A DNA stretch of 64,000 nucleotides, taken from assembly GCA_950295325.1 (NCBI GenBank), contig OX485804.1, forward strand, positions 16,430,001 to 16,494,000. Reading direction: 5' to 3'. How positions within the stretch are numbered: position 1 is the stretch's first letter; every line of letters starts with the position of its first letter. Of this stretch, positions 1 to 11,941 are shown piece by piece. Source of the stretch: Polytrichum commune (Eukaryota; Streptophyta; Polytrichopsida; Polytrichales; Polytrichaceae). The notes under the pieces were generated by a model. That model was not told the origin of the DNA. It saw only the letters and a program-made list of their open reading frames with translations, and did no database searches. A program made the position numbers and the translations under genes.

Positions 1-202
1 GTGAGAAGATCCTACGAGCCACCCTTTTGAATTGATAATATTTTGGGTAGCATTCATTCCATGATGTGGAATTTTACTTGTATGGGCTTCAAACACAATA
101 TTCTCACACTCTTCAAGAAATAACCAACCAGGTGAGAGATATTAACATTCTTATGAAACAGTCTCAAGTGGTTATTGTGTTGTGCTACACGTAGGCTATT
201 CT

Positions 203-583
203 CTAGTTTCCTCCATTTTTTAATGCCTCTCGATGGGTAACAACTAATGACAAATTGGGTTTGGCAAATGATGGTTCTACACTCAATACCCCCTCACATG
301 TGGCCTCGATTTCATGTTGAAGACATGAAATCATGTAGCTATATGATTGCTCTGAAAAAATATGAAAAGTTCGTGAAACAAATTGTGAAATTTGTAGATG
401 AGTATCACCCTCTGGACTACTGACATCTCCAAGCTCTTGTACATTACCGTCAACTACGTCTTCATCAATGAAGACATCGTAATTTATGTCAATATCCTCG
501 TTATCAAGGATATTGTCTTCAATTACCTCGTTCATTTCTACTTCTACGTCTTCAACAACATCGTAACCTTTCGTACCCTCCAT
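203..583 (-). CDS. Hypothetical acidic ORF, possibly an exon
   Basis: I do not recognise this 126-codon ORF. It starts at the ATG at 583-581; the open frame extends slightly further upstream without another ATG. The first ~50 residues are strongly acidic (many Asp/Glu, e.g. EDVEVEMNEVIEDN) and the rest is mixed. No domain, signal peptide or membrane segment is evident. To its left on the same strand (1-150) another open stretch runs to the window edge, so this could be one exon of a gene or of a transposon ORF continuing off the window. It lies outside the duplicated segments. It may also be a chance ORF. Confidence 0.25.
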   Translation of the reverse strand: MEGTKGYDVVEDVEVEMNEVIEDNILDNEDIDINYDVFIDEDVVDGNVQELGDVSSPEGDTHLQISQFVSRTFHIFSEQSYSYMISCLQHEIEATCEGVLSVEPSFAKPNLSLVVTHREALKNGGN

Positions 584-616
584 TGCAAGAAAATACAATA
601 ATTGGACACAAAACAA

Positions 617-1440
617 TCAAATAGTTGGACACAAAACAACGAGAATTAAAAAAGAATGATGGAAGTTTGGAATTCTTGCAAGAACTTAAAGCTTAAGCCG
701 TTATGTAATCAAAATTATTTTTAACATAGCTTTTATTTTTGGTCTTTTATATTTGTATTTTTGAGTTTGCCTATCCTAAAAGTAAAAGCTACTTAAGTTA
801 ACGGTCTAATTAGTTTGTGAAATGATCATTAAATCCCCTCATAAACCCCTCCTATCCTCTTTGTTAGTTTATGGTAGCACCTAGTGGCCTAACTTAACTT
901 AAGATAGACATGCCTAACTCCGGTATAGCAATAATTAGAATACCTATATTTCAATGGTATGTGGTATGTGGTTCCAAATATGGACATCAAATAGTGAACA
1001 TTTAGACTTGATAATGAACATAATTGAATGTACTTATATGACCATTTTATGAGCACGATAAATATACGCCATACGCTCCAAATTGCCATAATTATTTTCA
1101 CCTAGCTTTTATATTTGGTCTTTATGTTTGCCTAGCCTAATCCTAATAGCTAGTGAAATTCACGGTCTAATTGAGGAGAACAATCCCTCAAAGCGTGAAG
1201 AGTATCCAAATGCCGGCTCCCTCTCAGTCTCACGTGTGAAGCAGTGATGGGGGAGATTTTGGGCATAACTGGTTGAGATCCTAGTGTTTGCCAAGTCAAC
1301 CGGTTACATGTTGACATCCTCTGGTTTTCCTTTATTAAATTGGGGTAGACTCGATAATTTCCTCTTAAACTGATCGGTCATTTTCCTGCAGTCTTGAACT
1401 TCAACTGGTTATTTCTGGGAAATCTGTAATTAACTGCCGG
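617..1440. other. AT-rich stretch without a recognised gene
   Basis: No coding region is convincing here. The stretch holds one pair of imperfect direct repeats (listed separately) and otherwise AT-rich sequence. Confidence 0.5.
727..1175. repeat. Pair of imperfect direct repeats
   Basis: Two related stretches of about 70-85 bp occur at roughly 727-812 and 1104-1175. Both begin with tagcttttat, contain ggtcttt and tttgccta, and end in acggtctaatt; the first carries ~11 extra bases. They may be remnants of a small dispersed element. Confidence 0.5.
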
Positions 1441-1655
1441 TGCTCCCTATCATTGGTGCCCAAGTGGGGGTGTCAGCCCTCCCTTCCCCTGTCTCCCTCC
1501 CCCGTGCCCGGGGCCCGCAGCCCTGGCAGGGCCCGCTGCCCGCTTAAAATCTGCACCGTCCACCGTCCCGGGGCGCATCCATGGCCAGGGTGCACTCTGC
1601 CCTTGGTTCTATGGAGCGCCCTAGTGACAGGGGTCTGCCACCGGCTCAGACCTTA
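1440..1655. other. GC-rich island
   Basis: This ~215-bp patch is conspicuously C/G-rich (runs of cccc, ggggcccg) between AT-rich neighbours. It ends almost exactly where the duplicated segment A1 begins. One 70-codon frame crosses it, but the proline/arginine-rich product looks like a composition artefact. It could be part of a foreign insertion at the duplication edge. Confidence 0.5.
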
Positions 1656-4600
1656 CAATTTATAACCTAATTTGTATACATACTTAGGCGAAGCTTTATT
1701 TTGAGTCATATGATTTCTGTTGTCAACTGAAATTCTAGTTTTCTTGCACACACGGCGACTGTCCTTCGATGGAAGATTTGAGCAACGAACACAAATTCCG
1801 TTCTCATACCTTGAAGGTTATTCGCCGACCATCAAAAGGCTTCATATCTTGCGGAAGCATGACAATCTGGGGGTCATCCTCACCTCGTCTTGGTGATGGT
1901 GTTGGGTTTCAGCCTCAACTGGAAGGAACGCATAGAGAAAAATCCTTATTACAACGAACAAATCTAATTCCTACTTCCAACAATTCTGCACATGCTGCAC
2001 AATGGGAGGATACAGTAATCTTTCGCAAAGTAACTTATGATCGATAATTGGGCCATTTCTTGAACCAATTCATTTTCTTCAATTGTGTATCTCCACAGTC
2101 CTCCCACTTATATAAGTTTGTCCATGTTCAGAAGCAAAAGAATCGAGCGGCCACCGTCTAAAGCACAAAGGGGGTTAACAAAAGCTACCACAGGGATGCA
2201 ATTACATGGATGACGAGTGCACTAAAAATGCGAAGGACTGCATTGGTGAGGCAATATACCATTCTCGGCCTTTGGGGTAAGATCAAGCCTTGTATATAAT
2301 CAGTTTATTATATGATACGAGGCTCTTCGAGTCTCTTCATATTAAACCAATTTCTCTCGGCTACGGAACCATTTGGCAGCTTGTTGCTTGGCCCCAGGTG
2401 TTGCCTTGGTATTGCAATACCTCCAAGGTTGGCGCAGTCCTCCCCCTATTCTGGGGCTTCCTAGTAAATCTTCAACAAGGATTTCTTTCTGAAGGAGTAT
2501 TCAACCTCGTTCAGCATGAAACTATGATGATTTGAACTATTCAATTTTGAAGTCAAATCCATGGTCATTGTTGGACAGCTTGCAGTGCAATATATATTTT
2601 GCCCGTTCTATGAGAACAAACAAAATGAGAGAAATGAGTGGAACACATAGACACCATATCGTCAGAAGAGAGTCCGAATCCACCCTAGCGTAAGTATATG
2701 AGCCAGACGTTTTGGAGTGAAAAACATGCAGCCGGGTGCTAAGCACAGAGCGAAGTATTCTTTCGCCTTTTCCTAAAGAACACCATGCGCTGGATATACC
2801 TTCTGGCATCCCCTTCTTTTTGGATTGCTCTCGGCAGAGGCCACCTGAGGAAAATAAAGAAGGAAGAGACCTGCTTAGCTCTATGTAAGTGAATTTGACT
2901 TCGAAGCTAACTTAGTTAACATTCAGTGACCTAATACCTTAATTTCTTGCATTTGTGGTTTTGGACAGCGGGATTGTTGTGAAGAGATGATTAAAGCATC
3001 ACGGACTGATGTGCGCATTCTTCTCGAGGGACAATCTGGTCATAGAATGTTTGTGTTTCGAGAGCTTCATGGTTTATCGAAAAGTTTGCCTTCTGGCTGC
3101 CTTTTATGTCATAGCAGGGGCAATCTTGTACCATCGCCCAAGGACCCAACACTTGGTTGAAGGGACTTGAATTCTGCAGCAGAACATCTCACCTACACAG
3201 CTCAACTTTCAATACCGCATGTGCAATTCCGTGGAAGGACGTGCAAGATACACGTCCCATGAATATGCGAACGCTGATAAATCTAATTTTGATTCAGCTT
3301 TATCAATATCTTAATATTTCTTGAGTAGTTCTCCGTAAAGATGAGGGCTTGTAATTGAAACCACGTGGTTCCGAGGGTCTGCGGAGGGTTGTAAACTGGG
3401 AAGGATAAATTAATCAAGACGCCGAAGAGAACGATATGGTCGACTCTGCTCAAACTGAGAAGTGGTCCAATTTATTGTTTCTGAGTCTCCTTTCACCCGT
3501 TCTCTACTTTCTCTTGGGTCCACATTCATGTTGGGTCTATATCCTTGGGTTCTGTTCTCTAATCATGAATTGCAGGTTTACCATCTTTGAAAGCCATTCA
3601 AACACAAGAGGGCAAGGAGCACCACTCTCAAGAATCATAGGTCGCGGATGAACCAAAATGTGTTTCCCAGCAGCGGTAATGGGAGAAATTCCACCATTCT
3701 ATGTGAATGGCAAACTTCTAACGCTCACGCTGACCACCGAAATTGAACCTTGTGACAGCTTATTGAACGTCCTATGAGTACGTAAATATTGTACTTTGTG
3801 ACGATAGATCCTTCCATCAGCATAGGGGCAACAATTAAATTACCTGTCCTTGATGCACTAGTAGGTATTTTGCTTCCGTTCAACAAAGTCCGGCGACGTG
3901 TTCAATGGACTCTTCAGGCCCTATTGAACATCAACAACCAGTAAGGTTGGTGGCAATCTTCAACAGCAATATCCGTCAAGGAAAATTCTATTCAGGTTTA
4001 GTTTTCTTGTATGGGAGCCATTCAGGGCATTTAAAAAAAAGTAGCAAGTCAAAATGTGTTGCCAGTGCACGATATTATCTAGTGAAAGGGGAAAGACTAA
4101 TTCTATGTGTGCTGAATACCCGACAGCATGATCTCTTATAAATGCTCGAGAACTATGTAGGAAATGTCAATTCAAATTGAAACTGAAAAATATGGGTTAT
4201 ATCGTTACGCTGCTGAATTAGTTCATGTGGAGATTGTGGAATTCCTGTCAAAGCCAAACTCAAAATTTAATTCAAATTCAAGCACGAACTAGTATGTCCA
4301 CACTAGCATATTCAACTTGGGAATATGAATCCAATCGCTTCCCCGGTTGGATGCGGAGTAATTCCACAACTGCAAGTCTGTGATACCCTGCATGCTTAGA
4401 CAGTTGAATGTCAAGTTTGTACCGTAGAAAAACGTCAAGGATAACCCTGTTGTCAATAAGGTCATCTGAGACCTTCGAGATACAAGAGAGTGACTAGTGA
4501 TCAAGTGGCAAGGGAAAAATAGACCTTCCTCATTAGATTGACGTAGCTGTCACATATATAAACCTCTTGTATCCAGCAACTGAAACAAATTTGGTATATT

Positions 4601-7600
4601 TGGATTTACAACCTTGACGTGTATAATGTTAACCACTCTGTCTTAAGTACAGATACTTCATGTGGACGTTCTAGAGGACTTCACATGACGTTCATTAGAA
4701 TTTGCAAAGTTAAATGAGCGTGTGACTCTCTTGGACCCGCAATATTCCACCCCAACGAGACTATTAATGTAGCCCATGTTGATTATTTCCACATTGATTT
4801 TCCACCTACAATAATATGTAGTATAGTTACAATGGGAGGTTGAACACTTTGAGGTGCAGTAAGCAGAAGTGAGTTTGCGTTAGGGAAGTATCAATGGCAT
4901 GTACATCTTGTTTAATTGCCTTTTAGGTTTGCAACTTCATAAAGTATAATTTTGGATTAGCTGAAATAGAAATCAATGTTGTTGAAGATGGAAGTGAACA
5001 AATCCATTCGGTGTATTTCAACTTAAATCCACATGGCTCAAGTGCAAACTTATGCTTGCACTAATACAAAGGAGAAGCTCCCTGGAAGATGTTGCTCCCT
5101 TATGTGTGCATAGAGTAGCAGTTTTCAAGCATCCAAGTTAAACTAATATATGTAAAGATGATTAAATAATCCTATTACTATGGGCCACACTAATTTTCTA
5201 GAGCCCTGAGTAATTCTTATAATGAGAATTAATGTGGGCCACATTGATTTTCAACCCACGTTAAATTTCTAGTAGAAATTTAGCATGGGGCACAATAATC
5301 ATTTTTATACAAATTTAGCATGGGCATAATAATAATTAATATTATACAAAATAGAGTGGGCGACAATAATTTTATTATAAAAAAATCAATGTGGGTGGTT
5401 ATTTGTTTCTATGCTACTATTGATCTACGGCATGGTTCACAACCGTGGGTATCTTTTCTTAACGACATGGTTATTTATAACTATATGCACACTTGGTGGA
5501 TTGTTAACTTGCCTCATACATTAAGTTACCATCATTGGGTTAAGTCACTTCATAGCTCTAACCTACCAACACAATTAGCCTCTAACTTGGGTGGTATCTT
5601 ATTACATGCGTACGAGAATGGTGAGCTAAATTTAAAGACTATGGTAGTGACTAGTGAATTACTACACTAAATATGGAATTTAGTATCACTTACTATTTCG
5701 AATTATGCAATGCTATATCATACTATTATTGATGTCATTTCTTACCAATTAAAGATGTTAATGTTCTATAATGTCCAAACAACCAATTTGACATTTGTTG
5801 GTAGAATATGAAACATAAAGTAAATATTTATAGCATTGAGTAATTCCAAATAGTATAGTGAAACTAAATAGCATGTTCATTATAGTCATCACATGACATG
5901 TTGGCAAACATGGTGAGTTTAGTGATGACCATGTGTGAATGGAAGTAGTAACCCTCTCTAGATAGGCGACATCTTTGGTAAAGTTGCCTATAAGTGTGAA
6001 TGACATTTAGGTTAACTTAAAGTTAGGTTATTCTATCATTAAGATTGGTAAATCTAGCAATCACAATTAGGACTTACCCATAATTGTGAACAACCCCTGA
6101 GGTGACTTTTACTTTATGTAAGGTCTTGACCCCATGGTTATGTCACCTTTAATTAAAAAAATCAATGTGGTCCACACTAAATTTGCATCCACACTAGTAG
6201 GACTAATAAATTATATAATGACAATCATGTCTTAGGGAAAATCAATTTGGGCAAACATGAGAATAAATCCATCGTCCAAATTGACTTTGCATATGCGAGC
6301 ATCATCCTTGAGGATATCGGGGCGATCACACCCCCTTACGTTTCATAACCACGTGCGATAAAAGTTTGCTACCCTATATTAAATGCCATAGAGAATTTTA
6401 AAGTTTTTGATCTTTTCACATACATATACTCAATCATTGATAATATATTTTCTATATTTTCTATTCATTTTCTATTCATTTTCATTTTTGTAGTAATTGT
6501 TTTAGTTCAATTGTGCATCGTTCTAATTAGAAATAGTATGCTTTATTTAGAAAAACAAAACATCAAATTTGGTTACCATTTTTTAACTATGTAATAGATA
6601 CTATGTATGTCTAGTCATGTAAAAAGGTTGATAAAATTTGGACCCATTTTGGTGATGCTTTATGTAAGAAATAGATTTTATTTTCAATCGCACGTGGTGT
6701 CAAACTTGACAATGCAGTGACACAGAGTGTGGCACATGATAAAGATGACTTCAACACTTGAACTCTTTGGTGCTTAAAAAAGTTTATGCACTTCACATTA
6801 CTATCAACCAAGAGTGCACTTTGGGACAAAAGCAGGCATGAAAATGACATCATTTATGGTATTTGATGTCACTTACTATTTGGAGTTTGTTGTGCTATAA
6901 CTTTTTATTATGTATCTCACTACACCATGTATGGCATTTAGTCACTTACATTTTGTAGTTACATTGTGCTATAACTTTTTACTATAGATCTCATGTTTTA
7001 CCACCAAGGGCCAAATTGGTTGTTGGACACTATCAACCATTAACATTTGTACTTGGTAAAAGTTTACATTAATAATAAAACGTTATAGCAATGTGTAACT
7101 CTGGCTAGTAAATGACACGAAATGCCATAAATGGTGTAATGATGGCCCGCGCTAAACACCAACTTGGTGACTACATCATTCCACAAATAAATTAAAAATT
7201 TATAAGAGATATATATATATATATACAAAAAATAAAATAATTTTCTCATTGAACGCTAATGATTGAATTTGAATCTTTGAATCTCTTGAGCATGAAGCTC
7301 CTATGAAGAAAATCCTACAAGCACTCTAATCTCATTATTCTCAACCAGTTTAAACATCCTGATATGTTTTGTGAAATTGAGATATTTCTAAAGGTATATG
7401 TACAACATACAACCTACACATTATAAGTTGAATGGTACATTGTTCATGATATAGAGTGCAATTTTTTGGAGATTTGCAAGGCCATAACTCCTAATTATGG
7501 ATTTTATGTTCTACCAAGAAAGATTAAATAGGTTGCATGGACTTTCCTTCATGACAACTTACATTCTTAGCGAAACTTACAGCGCGCATTCCATAAATCC

Positions 7601-8615
7601 ATGTAGTAAGTCACACTACATACCATAAAGCTAAATTCAAAAAATCAAATAAGTTGAAGTTGGGCCCAAGCATTTGGTGGGGTTGGTTCAACCCCTAACT
7701 TCCCACACCTGATTTCCCTCAAACCTGCCCATAAAATGCGACCTCAACTTCAACAACCGTAGGTGAAGATCTAAAGTTTTTGTTTTGACAAATCCAACTG
7801 TAAAAACGTTTGTGAGTTAGAGGTGATATTTAGTATCACCGATTTTGATTGTCTTGCTCAACACTAATTGTAAACCGCGGTTTAGTGTCACCCACACTAA
7901 ATGTTAACCCATCATCATTTGGCATTCCTTGTAATTTTTTTGTAATTTATTGTTCTTGGCGGGGGGGGGGGTGTTATAGATTTACGGTGTTGCAAATACT
8001 TTCACTTACCAAGTGATTTTTCATCCAAATTTCAATCATCCATGACAACATCCCATCACAGGTTGCTCACAAGAGGAGACAGGATTTTGGCTGATGGACG
8101 AACTCATCCATGACAGGATCGGTAAACTTATTCGTAAGAAGTGTCATCCGAAACGTTACCATAGTGACATTAAACGCCATATGACACTAAATAGCCTATT
8201 TAGTGCAGTTGCCCAAAGAAGCCCTAAACCGAGCAGGAATCCACAGATTCTGTAGATGTCTTCCAAAGGTTCAAGAAACCTAAATACAGACACTCTGGCT
8301 AGCTAGCCTGCCAGGAAAGCTGCAGGGAGGAAACCCAAGAATGGGTCACAGTTACAGTCCCCCTGTTGCTCATTCCCCAACGCACCCTTGGAATCCGCAA
8401 GCCATGAAACATTATCCTATATATTCAAACATCCCAGGCTTCCGACTGTGCGTCTCTTGAGCCCCGGACACTAACTTAATCCAAGCAGCGGGAATCTCGA
8501 GTGAGTACACACACTTTGGCCAGCGTGGGTCCTGTGGGAGACGTACAATCGGTAACCCAAGATGCCCGCCCAAGTCCGGGTCTCCCTAGCCCACCTATTA
8601 ACGTATGGACAAGTT
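1655..8615 (+). repeat. Segmental duplication copy A1 (5' half of unit)
   Basis: This segment is collinear and highly similar to 43428-50640 in copy B. Homology begins near the shared motif tacttaggcgaagcttt and ends after attaacgtatggaca at ~8615. Differences include ~445 bp present only here (about 3326-3772), an unrelated stretch in B at about 45830-46440, and loss here of ~280 bp kept in B and A2 (junction near 8265). No convincing gene is seen. Several short ORFs are conserved with B, but mostly because the DNA is nearly identical. Holds a (TA)n run near 7208-7225 and many CACTAAAT/ATTTAGTG motifs between 5660 and 8200. Copy A1 stops before the kinase-NLR gene. Confidence 0.85.
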
Positions 8616-9634
8616 GATGGGAGTATGTACCAATACAAGTGATTTGTATTTTTTTCCCAAAACATATGTCCAAAAGCTAATAAAATCCAATATGCTCAAC
8701 ACTAGCATGTAGAAATCAATCTAGAAATAAATATATGTCCTTGTGGGATACCATAGGATAGTTTAGGATTGGAGTGTAGTTGACATATCATTGGAGTCTC
8801 ATTTCATATTTTCAAAAATAACGGCTTTTAGAATACCACAACGTTGAACAAGTGTCATTTGGACCATCAATGAAGATTAGATGTGGAAGGTTATGAGGAA
8901 GTTGATCCAAAATAAAATAATAATAATAATAATAACCTTCTTAGGTAGTTTCTTGCGCTTTGTGTGCTCTTTGAATGTGCATGTTCCACATACTGGACAA
9001 AAAGTAAGAGTCTCAAAACAACCAAAATAAATGAAACAATTTTTTGGGAGAGGAATGAATAGTTTGATAGTCAAATCCAACCACCTTTAATACTCTTTGT
9101 AGTTCTGCATAAGTGGAAGGATATACAGGTTGTAGCTCACGAGGCACTCATATGCACGACACGCATAAAGCCAGTCATAGAAGCATTTGTTAAACTATGT
9201 CTTACTTGCGAATGCAAGATATAGAGCATGGCATCAAGTAGGTAATAGAAGAACCCTTGAATATGACTCATGGATTGTACTAGCAATTGTGGTGAAGTTT
9301 CATGGTGTTGTATATTTGAAGACTGAAGTCGCCAAATTGGTCAAGGTCTGATTGCTTATTCCTTTCTACAACGCTCTACTGCGGGATTATCAATAAAAAT
9401 CTTTTCTACTGTCCAAACTTATAGCCCGTATTTTCGACAAAGGTAACTTTGGACAGCGGTTATATGTTTTATATTGCTCCGACGTCCATGGCATCCGTAG
9501 GGTTACTTCATATTGTTGTCAAGTCTTTCTTTCATTGTAGGACTTTGAGAAAGTTGATAAACAACAGAATACATCCTGCAATCTTTATGCTATCTGCGAG
9601 GACTAGTGGGAAGCGTGTACTTATTTAGAGTAAC
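8616..9634. other. Unique stretch without recognised gene
   Basis: Sequence specific to the A side, between copy A1 and the lipid-kinase fragment. Contains an (AAT)n microsatellite at about 8916-8935. I see no gene in it. Confidence 0.5.
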
Positions 9635-9982
9635 ATGAGCAAAGAGATCGTGGTTGAGGCAGTTTCTAGATATGGTTCATACCTAATTCACTCATTATTG
9701 CACATATCTTCCACCCTTATCCTGGATCTATGCAAACACATATTTCAGACCTACCAAACATACCAGAGCCGCTTGGGTGGGTATGTGGTTACACCTTCCG
9801 TTGTAGAAGAAGGCTCCGAGTCTTTACAATGGTTTTCTCATTGGGCTCCTTACTCCATCACTTGTGCACTTGAGTTTTTGACTCCACCTTACAAGAGTCA
9901 TCATCAAGTGATGGTTTACGTCCTCCATGTAATGGAAATGCACCTTCTTTGTGCCCTAGCTTGTATGGGCCCTCAACTATGA
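9635..9982 (+). pseudogene. Phosphatidylinositol 4-kinase-like fragment
   Basis: A 115-codon open stretch whose second half resembles the helical (PIK accessory) domain of type III alpha phosphatidylinositol 4-kinase. The pattern VTP..V.E.S..LQ, then HWA..SIT.ALEFLTP.YK, then VM.YVL.VME and finally PQL matches what I remember of that conserved region. The real enzyme phosphorylates phosphatidylinositol at the plasma membrane and is about 2000 residues long, so this is a tiny piece. The first ~45 residues do not obviously match and the frame stops right after PQL, where the family continues. No kinase catalytic domain is present nearby. The retrotransposon target site lies only three bases downstream. 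Best read as a decayed gene fragment; the assignment is from memory. Confidence 0.5.
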
Positions 9983-9984
9983 TC

Positions 9985-9989
9985 ATAGG
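9985..9989. repeat. Target site duplication, left
   Basis: ATAGG immediately left of the LTR, identical to 24747-24751. Five base pairs is the usual size for Ty3/gypsy integration. Confidence 0.95.
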
Positions 9990-11905
9990 TGTAGTAAGTT
10001 TTTGGTTTCTCTCTAAACAACAAAACCCAGGGAACAATGTCTCCAGGAAGACTGAGATAGTGTCTATAAGGGTTAATGTCACTTTGGATTAAGGTTCATA
10101 ATAACAACTTAGGTTCTTTCTTATTCCATTCCTTCTTTAATTCTTCATTCCTCCCCTCTTATGGTTCTTTTGTGCTTCCTCAGTCGTGAGTGATTCCGTC
10201 CTATCTTTGGGGTAATTTTCTATCACTCTACGTTTTTGACCTATTGCAGTTGTGAAGCTCAATGGCTTTGGCAATAGTCTTTTCGGATCTTGGCGATAGT
10301 CTTCCAATGGATTTTCATCCTATTGGGGTTAGTATCTTCTTCCTTCGTTAATTGATTATTTAATGCTATCAATCATAATTCAAATTGTATTGCTCAAAGA
10401 ATTTGTTCCTTCACTTTATCTCATTTATCATTTATTACTCATAATGAAAAATTCACTTATCTCATGCTCTTCATTGTCCCACACAACACACAAGACATGC
10501 TTGAATTCCTGCATCCTTCTTCCATAATCACATAACACATAGGCTATAGCCATTAGGTTCCAACACAACCTATTACAACGGCTAGCCTAATTCCTCTCAC
10601 ATCAAACCATATCTTTCTCATTCCTAATCATGTCAAAGCACGTTCTTTGTGGATTGGATTATTTATCGACTCGACATCATCTTGACACTCCGATTCTCAT
10701 CATGTTTCGATAATCCCTCTAAACTTCTTGTCTCTCGAGGTAATGTCTCTCAACTCAGAACTACTTTATCATCATGACAACCTCGGTTACTTAAGTGGAC
10801 CTTCTGGTGCCCTCATTGCTTCCCTCTTAGTGATAACCTCGGACAACTCTCTTTCCCTCATTCTCTCTCTCGCTCTCGCACAGGCTATAGGCAGTTATAA
10901 GACCTCCCAGTGCCCATGCCTACCAGCTCTCGGTTCTTCCTCTTGTGCCACTCTCAGCAGGCTCTCTCTCTCTCTCTCTCTCTCCTGTGTATCTATCAGT
11001 AACTTGGTTGGCTCTGTAACTCTCTTGTTTCTACTGCGGCTCTCCTTTCTCTAATCTCAGCCTTAATCTGATCTCCTTGGCTATGCCTACTGTTCTGACA
11101 ACTCTTGCTCAAGTTCTTACAGATGCTCTCACTTCGCTGTATCCCAACTACAGACTATGGCCATTTCCATTTATCTTTACTTCGGCGATAGTCCATCCCT
11201 CTTTATGCTTCGTTCCTCTCTCTCACTGCCAATCACTCTCTGATTTCCACCTTAAGATAACTCCTCAATCTCAATCCAACAGGTTTCTTTCACAATGCAG
11301 GTTGCGACCTTTCACTCTCTCCTTTTTCCAATATGTCTCCAACTTCGATATCAACTTCGTTAATTTGTCAACAGACTCTTTGGTCGCCGCTCTTCTTCAC
11401 TCACAGATCCTCATGCTTGACTCAACTCCTTCCACTCAAGTCGTGCTAATTTCATTCACTCGTGCAAACTACTTGTGCACTGATTCAACAATAATGATCA
11501 CATACATATTATGGCCATACTCAACATTTCCATGCAACTGTCTTTACTTCCTCAAACTAATTACATCTTACTTAGCTACATCCCTCTATCACAGACGGCG
11601 ATGTTCCAGCTCTGATCCTACTTCAAAAAAACAACTATGCTTGAGTCTAACTCTATCGCCTATAGCCTGATTCTCTACAGCTATGGCTTCAGTAGATATA
11701 ACGAGAAGTGTCTTCTCTCTGGCGATAGCCCGCTTATCAAGATCGGAGCTCCTGACGGTTGCAACTCCTGAAACTTCTTCCCTCGGCCTATAGCCTGCCG
11801 CTTTCATCCTAGACTAACTTTCATCCATCTTTTTAGTTACTTTATCACAAAAGAAAAGTTTTTTCTTCCTTTCTACCAGGCTATGGCCAGAAAATTGGTA
11901 TTACA
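9990..11905 (-). repeat. Long terminal repeat (3' LTR of the element)
   Basis: A 1916-bp repeat starting TGTAGTAAG and ending ATTACA on the plus strand, matched by 22831-24746 at a constant offset of 12841. Only two substitutions were noticed by eye. It contains a (CT)n microsatellite at about 10962-10984 and several copies of a GGCTATAGCC-like palindrome (10542, 10883, 11658, 11721, 11785, 11879). Open frames of 108 and 197 codons on the plus strand are identical in both LTRs, pyrimidine-driven and antisense to the element; I do not consider them genes. Confidence 0.95.
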
Positions 11906-11918
11906 TAGCCCCCTGCTT
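11906..11918 (-). other. Polypurine tract
   Basis: Read on the minus strand this is AAGCAGGGGGCTA, directly abutting the start of the 3' LTR. That is the position and composition expected for the plus-strand primer of an LTR retrotransposon. The purine run is short. Confidence 0.7.
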
Positions 11919-11941
11919 AATACTTTTACGTCCCGTAAAAG

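Noticed and set aside
3905..4141. Plus-strand ORF shared with 45306-45632
   Set aside because: The two versions differ in length and carry many replacement changes for such similar DNA. No family or promoter supports a gene.
5758..6006. 82-codon minus-strand ORF conserved with 47487-47735
   Set aside because: The DNA of the two copies is almost identical, so conservation says nothing. The product has no recognisable features and lies among AT-rich repeats.
10728..11670. Plus-strand frames of 108 and 197 codons, repeated at 23569-24511
   Set aside because: They lie inside the LTRs, antisense to the element, and are open because the strand is pyrimidine-rich (Ser/Leu-rich products). Their identity between LTRs follows from LTR identity.
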